Origin: CAZFGK01 sp964518635
Lineage (GTDB): Bacteria; Zixibacteria; MSB-5A5; GN15; FEB-12
Assembly (NCBI GenBank): GCA_964518635.1
Contig: CAZFGK010000009.1
Location: 43,456-107,455 of the forward strand
Reading direction: 5' to 3'
DNA length: 64,000 nt
Positions 55,082 through 63,720 of the stretch are shown here, piece after piece. The notes under the pieces are model-generated. The model had not been told where the DNA came from, searched no databases, and saw nothing but the letters and a program-made list of their open reading frames with translations. The stretch's first letter is position 1, and each line of letters opens with the position of its first letter. A program made the translations under genes and the position numbers.

Positions 55082-57436
55082 CTAGTACGGATTCCCGCAG
55101 GGGATCGGCCCACCCACGAACAGATACTCAACCATATAGGTGAGATCTGCAATATCGATGGAATCATCACAGTTCAGATCAGCAACCAGAAGAGTGGGTT
55201 GCGGATTCCAGATCGGATCGTACATGAACAGAAAGAAGACATACTGAGTCAGATCTGCAATATCCAGACTCAAGTCATAGTTGAGATCACCATGAAATCT
55301 CCATACACGAAGCTTCACCGGCACCTTGATTGGGCTGTTCGACGCGCCGGGTGAAGTGACAATCATCGTATCGGGATATTCACCGAATACATAACCGGGG
55401 GCATCTATAATGATCTTAAAATCAGCTGGTACAGAGCCGCTATCCGGGTCATCCGGGAAAATCCAATCGACATTTTCGGTAATCTTCCAGTTCGCACATC
55501 CTCCCGCAGGACGATACATGCTCACGCCACTTTCACTCTGAGGGCCAGATTCTTCCTGATACGGCACGACCAACTGAAATCGATCGAGTAGCAAAGTGAA
55601 AGGTACCGTGCCGGGAACCACATCGTACTTCACATACAGCGTATCGAACTTATTGATCGAACCGACTGCTGAAGCAATGATCGTGTCATAGTACGTTCCA
55701 ACTGGGCGACCTGCATCGAGCGCAAAGAGCGTGAAAATATCTGGCGCCTCACCATTGAGCCGATCAAGAGTAAAGAAGTCTGAACTCGTGCTCAGGGTGA
55801 ATTCCATCGGATTGTCGAAACCCTGATTGAGCACCTGAAACTGCACAAATGGGAGATCGACACTCCCCTGCTGGCATTCAAACACCTGAAGCGAAACCGT
55901 ATCAAGATCGAATCGAACAACAGCCGGATTTGTACGACATCGCAGTTCAATGATCTGCATATACGGCGAATTCACCGCCTCAGGTGAGGTGATCATGACC
56001 GTATCAAAGAAGTTCAGCCCATTGGCATTTGTCGCCAGTTTGTAGTTCAATGTCACCGTACCCGGAGCGGATCCGCCTGGGTTCGTGAGTGAGAGAATAC
56101 GGCTTGAACTTTCAGTCACATTGTAGGTGAGGCTGCCTACTCCGGCATTGCGAATCTCAAATGACCGACTGAAGATGATCCCCTCGGCAGTATTCACAAT
56201 GTAGACCAGTGTCGAGGAATCTGTTTCGATAGTCGGCAAACTGGTTCCCAGCGACAGCTTGACGGTCACAGTTTTTGGGTTATTTGTCGCTGCCGGATCA
56301 CTCACAACGATGGTGTCGAAATAATCGCCGGCCGACAAGCCAGTGGTATCGATTGAGACCGATATACCTCCCGAATCAATCCCACTTGATGGGCTAATCG
56401 ATAACCAGGCTGAACTTTTGGTCGCGGTCCAGTTGAGTGTGTTACCGCCAACGTTCTTCACGGTTACAATTTGAGGAGGAGGGAGTGGTTGTCCAATCAA
56501 AGCGTTGAAATTGAGGGACATTGGAGTCACACTCAGCGTTGGTGCTGGCTCCGCGAGATTCAACTGAACGTAGATATATTCAGGAGAGTTCAGTGTATTT
56601 GGCGCGGTCACTTGAATTGAATCAAAGTAGGTCCCTGCCGCAAGGCTGACAATCGTCACTCCAATGTTGACATTCAAAGGAGTCGTACCGACACCCGGGC
56701 TTCTTGTCAGCCATGGAATCGACTCAGTAAGAGTCAGGCTCAGGGGGGCACCGCTAGAGGTGACGCTTGTAAACTGATTCGTGGGATTCCCCCCGCCAAC
56801 AGTCGCGTTAAAGACAAGTGTATCGGGGTTGATCAGAATATTTGCCGGCGGTACACAGGTAGTATCTCGCACCAATACGCGCGTTTTCCAGAACGGGGCA
56901 TAGGAGCGATTGAGATTGTCGACAAACTTATAGGTGACTCCTGCATTGTAGGTAAAGGTGTCGACTGCTATCGAGTCACATCCTGCCCAGCTCGAAACAG
57001 AGAAGAAGTATCTCGCCCATAAACGGCGGGTCGGACCAAGCGCAACGCCGTTTCCGGTCAAGCGCGCGCCGGCAAACGGAAAGCGGTCATATTTGTTTGT
57101 GGAATCGATACTATTGGCGAAAAAGAGAAAGGTACTCAGGTTGAATGCCGAGTTCGTCAGTGGGGTGACGAATGCACTATCCATACGCATCGTAGTATTG
57201 AGCCACCCGTGCCCTATACTCGCGCTGGCGACATTGTTTGCGTCATTGAAGACATAGAGATCAAGCTGAAGAACACGCTTGTTGGTGGTAACATCCGGCC
57301 GAAGGGTGATCACCATTTCAACCGTATCTGCCGCCCCCAGATCATTAGGACTTTGAGTAAATTGTGCTTTCGCAGTCGGCGTACTCAATGCCGAAAGAAC
57401 GACAACGACCAACCCGACGACCAACCATCGTTGCAT
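55082..57436 (-). CDS. Secreted BACON-like repeat protein with C-terminal dockerin-like domain
   Basis: A 784-residue exported protein. Signal peptide (LVVGLVVVVLSALSTPTAKA) then a head domain of about 175 residues, four or more BACON-like repeats of about 90-100 residues (each with the pattern WLSISPSSG...AGDYFDTIVVSDPAATNNP), a Cys-containing domain, and a tail with two EF-hand-like loops: DLNYDLSLDIADLTQYVFFL and DLNCDDSIDIADLTYMVEYL. Such ID-LT loops are typical of Zixibacteria and relatives. GGAGG precedes the ATG. Function unknown, likely cell-surface or matrix. Confidence 0.87.
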   Translation of the reverse strand: MQRWLVVGLVVVVLSALSTPTAKAQFTQSPNDLGAADTVEMVITLRPDVTTNKRVLQLDLYVFNDANNVASASIGHGWLNTTMRMDSAFVTPLTNSAFNLSTFLFFANSIDSTNKYDRFPFAGARLTGNGVALGPTRRLWARYFFSVSSWAGCDSIAVDTFTYNAGVTYKFVDNLNRSYAPFWKTRVLVRDTTCVPPANILINPDTLVFNATVGGGNPTNQFTSVTSSGAPLSLTLTESIPWLTRSPGVGTTPLNVNIGVTIVSLAAGTYFDSIQVTAPNTLNSPEYIYVQLNLAEPAPTLSVTPMSLNFNALIGQPLPPPQIVTVKNVGGNTLNWTATKSSAWLSISPSSGIDSGGISVSIDTTGLSAGDYFDTIVVSDPAATNNPKTVTVKLSLGTSLPTIETDSSTLVYIVNTAEGIIFSRSFEIRNAGVGSLTYNVTESSSRILSLTNPGGSAPGTVTLNYKLATNANGLNFFDTVMITSPEAVNSPYMQIIELRCRTNPAVVRFDLDTVSLQVFECQQGSVDLPFVQFQVLNQGFDNPMEFTLSTSSDFFTLDRLNGEAPDIFTLFALDAGRPVGTYYDTIIASAVGSINKFDTLYVKYDVVPGTVPFTLLLDRFQLVVPYQEESGPQSESGVSMYRPAGGCANWKITENVDWIFPDDPDSGSVPADFKIIIDAPGYVFGEYPDTMIVTSPGASNSPIKVPVKLRVWRFHGDLNYDLSLDIADLTQYVFFLFMYDPIWNPQPTLLVADLNCDDSIDIADLTYMVEYLFVGGPIPCGNPY

Positions 57437-57780
57437 TTGATACCTCCATCATCCGTGAATGTAGCCAGCCACCCGAATCCTTCTGCCTACTCATGCTCAA
57501 GCAATGCGAACTTCTTCAGAATGTCATTGCAGTGCAATCGTTACAGAAAGACCGGAGAAACAGGCATGATGTCTTTGAGCAGAAAGGGAGCGAAACCCCA
57601 ATCCGCTTTCATGAATGATAGTCAGATCGTTGTTAGATTGTCAAGATTTCAGTGTGTGACTTAGAGTTAGGAACTTCTCTAAAACGATGAAACTTTGATG
57701 AGGGATTACGGAAGAATCAGCCGTACAACCGGTGAACGGAAAAGCAGTGATCGGAGTACTGAGCTTGATTGATCGAAATA
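57437..57780. other. Gene-free stretch with leader of the dockerin-like gene
   Basis: These 344 bases lie between the stop of lon and the start of the dockerin-like gene. They hold the promoter described at 57615-57644 and about 170 bases of leader. No coding frame is convincing. No clear terminator of lon is visible; an A/T-rich stretch near 57660-57700 is unstructured. Confidence 0.6.
57615..57644 (-). promoter_or_regulatory. Probable sigma-70-type promoter of the dockerin-like gene
   Basis: On the minus strand TTGACA (57644-57639) and TATCAT (57620-57615) are 18 bases apart, pointing towards the gene starting at 57436. This gives a leader of about 170 bases. Confidence 0.6.
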
Positions 57781-60303
57781 CTAGGATCGACGGGCTGGAC
57801 GCTTCCCGGACGGCTTCACATGCGAGCGACGTTCTTTTGATGCAGAGCCGTTGTTCTTCCCTGTTTTCCCGCGCGAATTCGACATTTTCATCAACTCAGT
57901 ACGAAGCATTTTCTCAAAAGGTGTTCGTTTCGTTGACTTCGGCTTTTCAAGAAGGCACAATTCAAAAAGCTCGTCCACCCGCTCGATGAAATGGATCGTC
58001 AGCCCTTTGACGATCTCTTTCGGAAGATCTTTCAGGTCCTTCTCATTCCCCTTAGGCAGGACGACAGCGGCAAGTCCGCCGCGATGGGCTGCAGAGACCT
58101 TTTCTTTCACCCCACCGACTGCCAGCACTTTTCCACGAAGAGTAACCTCGCCGGTCATCGCCATATCAGATCGTATCGGTCGACCGGACATGACCGATGC
58201 AATCACGAGCGAGACGGTGATACCAGCCGAGGGGCCGTCCTTTGGAATGGCTCCGGATGGAAAGTGAATGTGGACATCTGATTCTTTGAATTCAGCCAGA
58301 TCGATATCGAGTTCTTCCGATTTGGCTCGAACGTAGGAGTAGGCCGCCTGAATCGACTCTCGCATGACTTCACCGAGCGAACCAGTCGTGATAATCTGAC
58401 CGTCCCCTTTGATTTTTAGTCCTTCGATGAACATGAGTTCCCCACCAGAACCAGTCCAGGCCAGCCCGGTGGCAGTGCCGACTTCGGGGCGACCATCCGG
58501 CTTCTCTGGTTGAAACGGCGGAGTTCCCAAATTGATCGGCAGGTCTTTCTCAGTGAGTTGTACGTGACGTTTCTTCCCCTCTGATTTATCCAGTGCCTGA
58601 CGTCGGCAGATTTTTTCAATCTGTTGTGCGAACTGAACCAGCCCCGCTTCCTGCGTGTATCGCCCGATCAGAAGGGAGAGAATGTCGTCAGTGAATCGAA
58701 TATCAGTCTTCTCAAGCCCATGTTTTCGGGTCAGATTTGGAATGATAAACTTTCGCGCGATGGCGATCTTCTCCCGCTCAATGTAACCCGGTAACTCAAT
58801 GATCTCGAGCCGTGGTACGAATTGCTCGGGAATCTCTTCAAAGGCACGGACCGAACAGATGAAAAAGACCTTACTCAGATCCAGCGGGACGCCGAGGTAC
58901 TTGTCGAGAAAACGCGAATTCTTTCTAGTATCGATAACTTCGAGCAATGCCATATTCAGACTTGAATCGTTATCGAGATTGAAATAGTCAATGTCTTCGA
59001 TCAGGATCACCGGATCGCAGGTCGGGCATTCACGCAGGGCACGTACAAATCGTCCCGGAAATGAACCCAAATAGGTTCGCCCCGTTCCCTTGATCTCTCC
59101 AACTTCTCCAATTCCGCCGACAGACATGCGTATGAATTCTCGTCCTAGTGCACGCGCGATAGCTCGTGACAGCGCGGCTTTCCCTGTCCCCGGTGCACCA
59201 ACGAGGCACAGGGTCGGAGATTCATCAGTTCCGCCGGTGAGTTTACGCACGGAGAGACGCTGCAGAATCTGATCCCGAAGACTTTGAGGACCGTAGTACT
59301 CTTGTTCAAGTATTTTCTTGGCTTCGGTAATCGGGACATCCCCGTTACCGACCTTTCCCCACGGCAGGTTGGTCAACCAGTCGAGATAACTTTTCGTCAC
59401 ACCAAATTCTGCCGATGCCGGCGACAATTGACTCAGGCGATCAATCTCGATCTGTGCACGTGAGCGGACTTCCTCCGGTAGATTCTTGAGACTCTTGATA
59501 TGTGTCCGCCAGCGCGCGGCTTCCCGTTCTTCACTGAGGTCATCACCAAGTTGACGACGAATCTCATTGAGCTGCAGCCGAAGAAACTGCTTCTGTTGTT
59601 CATCCTCGATACGCCGTTTGACCGAATCATTAATACTCAGGACGGTTGCGACTCGATTGAGTTCGAGATTCAGATGATGCAGTAGACGGTCGTAGCGGAG
59701 TTCCAGTGAGAAGGCTTCGAGCAATTCCTGTTTGGCACCGAGCGTAAAATGAAAGGTCGAGGCGATGCGATCGGCCAGCATCGACGGCTCTTCCATGTTC
59801 AGTTCCAACACGCGGGACAATTCCGGTGAATAGGCGGGATCAAGATGAGTGATCTCTTTGACAATACTGATCACCTGTTGAATTCGAGCTTTGAGCCCTT
59901 TTGTATGCTCTTGATTCGATGATTGATTGAACAGTCGAATCGATCCGCTCAGAAACGGTTCTCTTGCAATAAACGAATCTATCGCGACTCGCTGGCTTCC
60001 TTCGATCGTCACCAATTTAGTGGCGGATGGCCCTTCGCGGACATCACGGAAGCGCGCGAGTGTCCCGACCTGATGCAGCGGGAGATCATTTTTAGTTTCG
60101 ATCTCGGCGTGGGTATGGGAGGCAACAAACTGATGTTCCTCTTTCAGGCAGTAGTTCAAAAGGGCGAGATTTTCCGGTCGACCGATCTGGACGGTGAAGG
60201 TCATCCCCGGAAAGAGTACCCCGGTCATGAGGGGCAAGACCGGGGCACTTGAGTGCTCATCTGAGGCAGTCGTTGGAAGTGGGTAGCGGCTTTTAATTAT
60301 CAT
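57781..60303 (-). CDS. lon: Lon-type protease with divergent ATPase motifs
   Basis: An 840-residue Lon homologue (LON-N domain, AAA+ domain, S16 protease domain). The protease dyad is intact: Ser692 in PKDGPSAGI and, 43 residues on, Lys735 in GGVKEKVSAAHRGG. The AAA+ motifs differ from the E. coli pattern: Walker A GAPGTGKAAL has Ala for the usual Thr/Ser (about residue 370), Walker B reads ILIEDIDY where FLLDEIDK is usual, and sensor 1 reads FICSVRAF where an Asn is usual. The arginine of VPRLEII is kept. The C-terminus adds a basic tail (RRSHVKPSGKRPARRS). The Met at 60303 is preferred to the TTG at 60348. Confidence 0.9.
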   Translation of the reverse strand: MIIKSRYPLPTTASDEHSSAPVLPLMTGVLFPGMTFTVQIGRPENLALLNYCLKEEHQFVASHTHAEIETKNDLPLHQVGTLARFRDVREGPSATKLVTIEGSQRVAIDSFIAREPFLSGSIRLFNQSSNQEHTKGLKARIQQVISIVKEITHLDPAYSPELSRVLELNMEEPSMLADRIASTFHFTLGAKQELLEAFSLELRYDRLLHHLNLELNRVATVLSINDSVKRRIEDEQQKQFLRLQLNEIRRQLGDDLSEEREAARWRTHIKSLKNLPEEVRSRAQIEIDRLSQLSPASAEFGVTKSYLDWLTNLPWGKVGNGDVPITEAKKILEQEYYGPQSLRDQILQRLSVRKLTGGTDESPTLCLVGAPGTGKAALSRAIARALGREFIRMSVGGIGEVGEIKGTGRTYLGSFPGRFVRALRECPTCDPVILIEDIDYFNLDNDSSLNMALLEVIDTRKNSRFLDKYLGVPLDLSKVFFICSVRAFEEIPEQFVPRLEIIELPGYIEREKIAIARKFIIPNLTRKHGLEKTDIRFTDDILSLLIGRYTQEAGLVQFAQQIEKICRRQALDKSEGKKRHVQLTEKDLPINLGTPPFQPEKPDGRPEVGTATGLAWTGSGGELMFIEGLKIKGDGQIITTGSLGEVMRESIQAAYSYVRAKSEELDIDLAEFKESDVHIHFPSGAIPKDGPSAGITVSLVIASVMSGRPIRSDMAMTGEVTLRGKVLAVGGVKEKVSAAHRGGLAAVVLPKGNEKDLKDLPKEIVKGLTIHFIERVDELFELCLLEKPKSTKRTPFEKMLRTELMKMSNSRGKTGKNNGSASKERRSHVKPSGKRPARRS

Positions 60304-60415
60304 TGGTAGAGCGAACTGAAACGGGCACTTCTTTCCTGCCCGTTTCAATCCTGCTCTTTATTATCGACCTCTTACCGGAACCCCTTACCGAGAGTTTTGG
60401 GAGGGAATTCCCGAC

Positions 60416-63199
60416 TCAGAGCCCTCCAAACTGCTGAGGAAGGCCAACCGATGAAGGGATCGGCTGGGAGATCGACGGACGTCCGGTCCCCTGAGCTGGG
60501 CTGCTTGGCTGATTATTCACGAAGAACTGCCTGACCTCCCAGTCGGGATGCTGAGCGAGAGTCTCGCCTCGAAACTGAAGCCCCTGACCATCGATAGCCA
60601 GACGGTAGGAGCCGAGGCGATTATTCTCGACCACCTCCCAGGCATCCCCGAGGGCATCACTCAGTTCCTGTTTCATACGATAGAGATAGCGGGCCTGATT
60701 GAAACCGATTTCGAGGTCATCCTTGAATATCCAGCCATCCTTCTGCTGGCGCGCCCAGGCCAGTTTGGTCAGATACTTAAATGACTTCCCGGTCAATGGA
60801 ACCGGCTGGTCATCAACCAGAATCAGAAAGCGTTCGCCATCCGGGCGACCATCAATCACCAGTCGTTGCGGAATCACTCCGGTAGGAAGAGGAGAACGTC
60901 GGGGAAAAGTGCGAGCAGGCATAGCAGGCTCCTTTATGTGTGTGTGGGTATTGTTCATCTCAGTTGAAGAAAAGGAAGAGGAGAAAGAGGAAAGCATGGT
61001 CTCCAACGCAGACTGTCGCGCCGGAGTATGAGCCAATAGAGAGTTGCGCATCTCGACCGGAAGTCCGAGCAGTTGATCAAGAGTCGTGATTCCCGACCCA
61101 TGCAGCCGCTGACAATCGCGACGAGTGAGTAGCGGCACCGCGCAAACCAGCTCCCGATACGCAGTCGGCAGACCGGTGCGAAGAGAGAAGATCAGATCAG
61201 TCAACAGCGGGGCGGATGGTGTGTTCTGTTCTTTTGCGCGCAGGATGGTCAACAGCGCGGCAGCGGTATGCCCGAGCTGTTCTCCGAGATGCAAAAACTG
61301 TCCAAGCGGCCAATGATAGCGTCGCTCCAGCTCCTGCGCCGAAGTCAGCGCGATCCAGTCACGCAAAGCGAAGAGCAGTTTGATTCGTGCGACGGTGTCA
61401 TACTCAAGCCCACCCTGCAGTCGATCGGCGGTGACCAGTGCTACGGCATCCTGCGCTTCCCCATCCGCTGCCAGCAGCGCACGTGACCAGCGACGATCAC
61501 GATACTCCGCAGTCGACAACGGGCTCGGCGGCAGTTGTATACTCGCATCAGCAACCAACAAGGCGAGATAGCCAAATGGTGTGGTCGGATGAACTCTGCC
61601 AAGAGATGCTTCATAACGGAGTGCGCTTTTGATCTGCAATCCCCCTTCGGCAATAACCCGACCACGAACCGTCGCCGACCATTGCTCCGACTGAGTGAGC
61701 GGATCAATCGTCACCTGCACTAACTCCTGCGCAACCAACCACGGGAGAGTTCCCTGCAGTGCGGCAACTCCACTGCTCTCCGACCAGCCGTAACTTCGCT
61801 CACTCACCTGCGCGAGAGTGGAAGGTGACATCACGACCCCTGCGACAATCAGATCAAGGAGCCAGTCTTCGGCAGGAAGACTCTGCCATGCCGATGCCAA
61901 CTGCAATTCCGGTGGCGGAGCGAGATAATGACTCCAGAGAATCTCCCGTTCGAGTTCATTGCGGGCGAGAATCATCGCTTCCCCATCCCGTGCGCCGACT
62001 CCCAGTCGTCCGGCACGTCCGGTCATATTTTCAAATTCAACCCGTGAAATCGGCGCAAGGACCGGACGACCACCATAACGCGGGGTCTGATATTTCTGCG
62101 TCTCAAGCACGACCAGATCAGCCGGAAGATTCACCCCCATTGCCAAAGTTGTCGTCGTGCAGAGCACACGAATCTCTCCTTTGCGAAAGGCCTGCTCGAT
62201 CCCCTGCCGTTGCGACAAGGTGAGATCGGCATTATGAAAAGCGACCCCATGACGTACCGCCTGACGAAGCGCATGCAACAATGCCGACGGTTCGTCATCA
62301 GCGAGAGATTCGAGTGCGGTCGAGGAAGCCCCCCAGCCGGTACGCGCAGCCAACTGACGTGCACAATCGACCGTATCCTGCCGTGATTTGAGAAAGACCA
62401 GTGTCGGTACTTCGACTGTCGCGAGAAAATCAACGAGCGCATCACTCTCGCTGGTGCCATCAAGGCGATCAAGCTCAAGACTGCATCGACTCTGCCGTTC
62501 ACGTCCGTCACTGGCGGAGCGAAAACGAACCTCTCCGTTTCCGGCGATTCCTCGCCAGAGATCGGTCGGGCGGCGATGATCATGCACCCAGGTGGCGCGC
62601 AGCCATGTACTCAATCGGCGTGCCGATGATTCACCAATCACTGCCGAAAGTCCGAGCAATGCGGGACGATACTCCGCACTGCATAATTTGACGAGCAACC
62701 GTTCGAGAATTGCGCCACGCCCCGGTTCGGCGAGCATCTGAAGTTCATCAATCGCGATCAACCCGATCCGACCGAGCAGATCGAGCCGCTGAGTTAACAA
62801 GCGATCAAGTTTTTCGTAGATGAGCACCGCAATATCAAACTCTCCGCGCTGCAGTAATTGATCGGCATCACTATGATCCCCCGTACTGATCATCACTCGC
62901 ACGCCAAGATCCTGATAGGTCGACTGCAATTGACGATAACGTTCTTCCGCGAGGGCTTTGAGCGGAACGAGTAACAATGCTTTCTGGCGACGACTCACCG
63001 CCGCCAAGGCGGCCATCTCAGCGCAGAATGATTTCCCCGCTGAGGTCGGCGCCGTGAGAAGCAGATTGACCGGTGGTGTCTGCAATAATCCGGCGCGGAC
63101 TGCCGCTTCCTGAATCGGCAGGAGTGATCCCCCCTGACGATCTCGCCAGCGATCGAGAATAGATGACGGTAGCCCGTACCGTCCGAGTAGCTGTTGCAT
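60416..63199 (-). CDS. Ski2-like superfamily 2 helicase with HhH and winged-helix-like C-terminus
   Basis: A 927-residue helicase. Walker A is TAPTSAGKSF (residues 49-58), Walker B is DELQ (151-154, unusual: DExH/DExD is more common), and motif VI is MTGRAGRLG near residue 400. A middle region holds the Ski2/HelQ-type winged-helix and ratchet parts, then a helix-hairpin-helix stretch (LHGSGITTLDQLLGLPVEMR). After a Ser/Thr-rich linker, residues 815-905 resemble an OmpR-type winged helix (LTGKSFKYLTKLAWARQQ ... NRLGSYRLAID). AGGGG precedes the ATG at 63199; the frame runs on to 63427 but overlaps the upstream gene. It likely acts in DNA repair, in the same operon as the zinc-ribbon gene. Confidence 0.8.
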   Translation of the reverse strand: MQQLLGRYGLPSSILDRWRDRQGGSLLPIQEAAVRAGLLQTPPVNLLLTAPTSAGKSFCAEMAALAAVSRRQKALLLVPLKALAEERYRQLQSTYQDLGVRVMISTGDHSDADQLLQRGEFDIAVLIYEKLDRLLTQRLDLLGRIGLIAIDELQMLAEPGRGAILERLLVKLCSAEYRPALLGLSAVIGESSARRLSTWLRATWVHDHRRPTDLWRGIAGNGEVRFRSASDGRERQSRCSLELDRLDGTSESDALVDFLATVEVPTLVFLKSRQDTVDCARQLAARTGWGASSTALESLADDEPSALLHALRQAVRHGVAFHNADLTLSQRQGIEQAFRKGEIRVLCTTTTLAMGVNLPADLVVLETQKYQTPRYGGRPVLAPISRVEFENMTGRAGRLGVGARDGEAMILARNELEREILWSHYLAPPPELQLASAWQSLPAEDWLLDLIVAGVVMSPSTLAQVSERSYGWSESSGVAALQGTLPWLVAQELVQVTIDPLTQSEQWSATVRGRVIAEGGLQIKSALRYEASLGRVHPTTPFGYLALLVADASIQLPPSPLSTAEYRDRRWSRALLAADGEAQDAVALVTADRLQGGLEYDTVARIKLLFALRDWIALTSAQELERRYHWPLGQFLHLGEQLGHTAAALLTILRAKEQNTPSAPLLTDLIFSLRTGLPTAYRELVCAVPLLTRRDCQRLHGSGITTLDQLLGLPVEMRNSLLAHTPARQSALETMLSSFSSSFSSTEMNNTHTHIKEPAMPARTFPRRSPLPTGVIPQRLVIDGRPDGERFLILVDDQPVPLTGKSFKYLTKLAWARQQKDGWIFKDDLEIGFNQARYLYRMKQELSDALGDAWEVVENNRLGSYRLAIDGQGLQFRGETLAQHPDWEVRQFFVNNQPSSPAQGTGRPSISQPIPSSVGLPQQFGGL

Positions 63200-63356
63200 A
63201 GATGCCCCTGTCGTGTGGAAAGTGTGGCCGGAGGATGAAACCGACAGTTTGCGTCGGCTCAGGCGCACCGGTCGCAGCCGCGGCAATGATCGCGGTGCAG
63301 AAATCAGTGGACCAGATGATCGCGCCGGCGGGATTGAAACCGCCGACAGTCGCCGA

Positions 63357-63620
63357 TCAGCCACAGGCCGACCAGCCGCAACCGGGGCAGAATTCGCAGC
63401 CCCCCTGATGCACGATTCCATTTTCACACTCGGGACAGGTGCCGGAATTCAGATAGCAGATTTCCGTTCGTTCGCTCGAACGATGGCTTTGCTCATCACG
63501 CCACGAATAGAGGTACCAGTCTCCATCGGTGGGGTTGACTGAGAAGCCATTGAAAAGCGGGACCGTGGAGACGGTCGGCATCATGGCCGGAACGGAGGAA
63601 AGATTCTGTGCGTGTGACAT
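63357..63620 (-). CDS. Small zinc-ribbon protein, NrdJ-tail-like
   Basis: An 87-residue protein. The first 55 residues contain TPTDGDWYLY-like text (NPTDGDWYLYSWRDEQ) and the last 27 a zinc-ribbon: CPECENGIVHQGGCEFCPGC then GWSACG. This arrangement resembles the C-terminal cysteine region of class II (B12-dependent) ribonucleotide reductases. The start at 63620 is well supported by AAGGAG six bases upstream. It is followed 157 bases later by the helicase gene and preceded by the promoter at 63670-63698. Function unknown; it may be an RNR-derived or stand-alone electron/zinc factor. Confidence 0.75.
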   Translation of the reverse strand: MSHAQNLSSVPAMMPTVSTVPLFNGFSVNPTDGDWYLYSWRDEQSHRSSERTEICYLNSGTCPECENGIVHQGGCEFCPGCGWSACG

Positions 63621-63669
63621 CAACAACTCCTTGCTGTTTCCTGCGCGGTGCAACTCGCAGGTAAAGGGC

Positions 63670-63698
63670 AGGATACTGTACATTTGTACAGTAGTCAA
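63670..63698 (-). promoter_or_regulatory. Promoter with LexA-type operator in its spacer
   Basis: On the minus strand TTGACT (63698-63693), a spacer of exactly 17 bases, and TATCCT (63675-63670) make a good promoter. The spacer together with the bases next to it is the palindrome ACTGTACAAATGTACAGT (63692-63675), which contains CTGT-N8-ACAG, the E. coli-type LexA box. A repressor bound here would cover both promoter boxes. Start of transcription about 63662, about 40 bases before the ATG at 63620. Confidence 0.7.
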
Positions 63699-63720
63699 GG
63701 GGTCAGCGAAAAAAAGCTGA

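Noticed and set aside
60416..63427. Helicase starting at 63427 (1003 residues)
   Set aside because: The first 76 residues overlap the zinc-ribbon gene, which has a strong ribosome site; AGGGG precedes the ATG at 63199.
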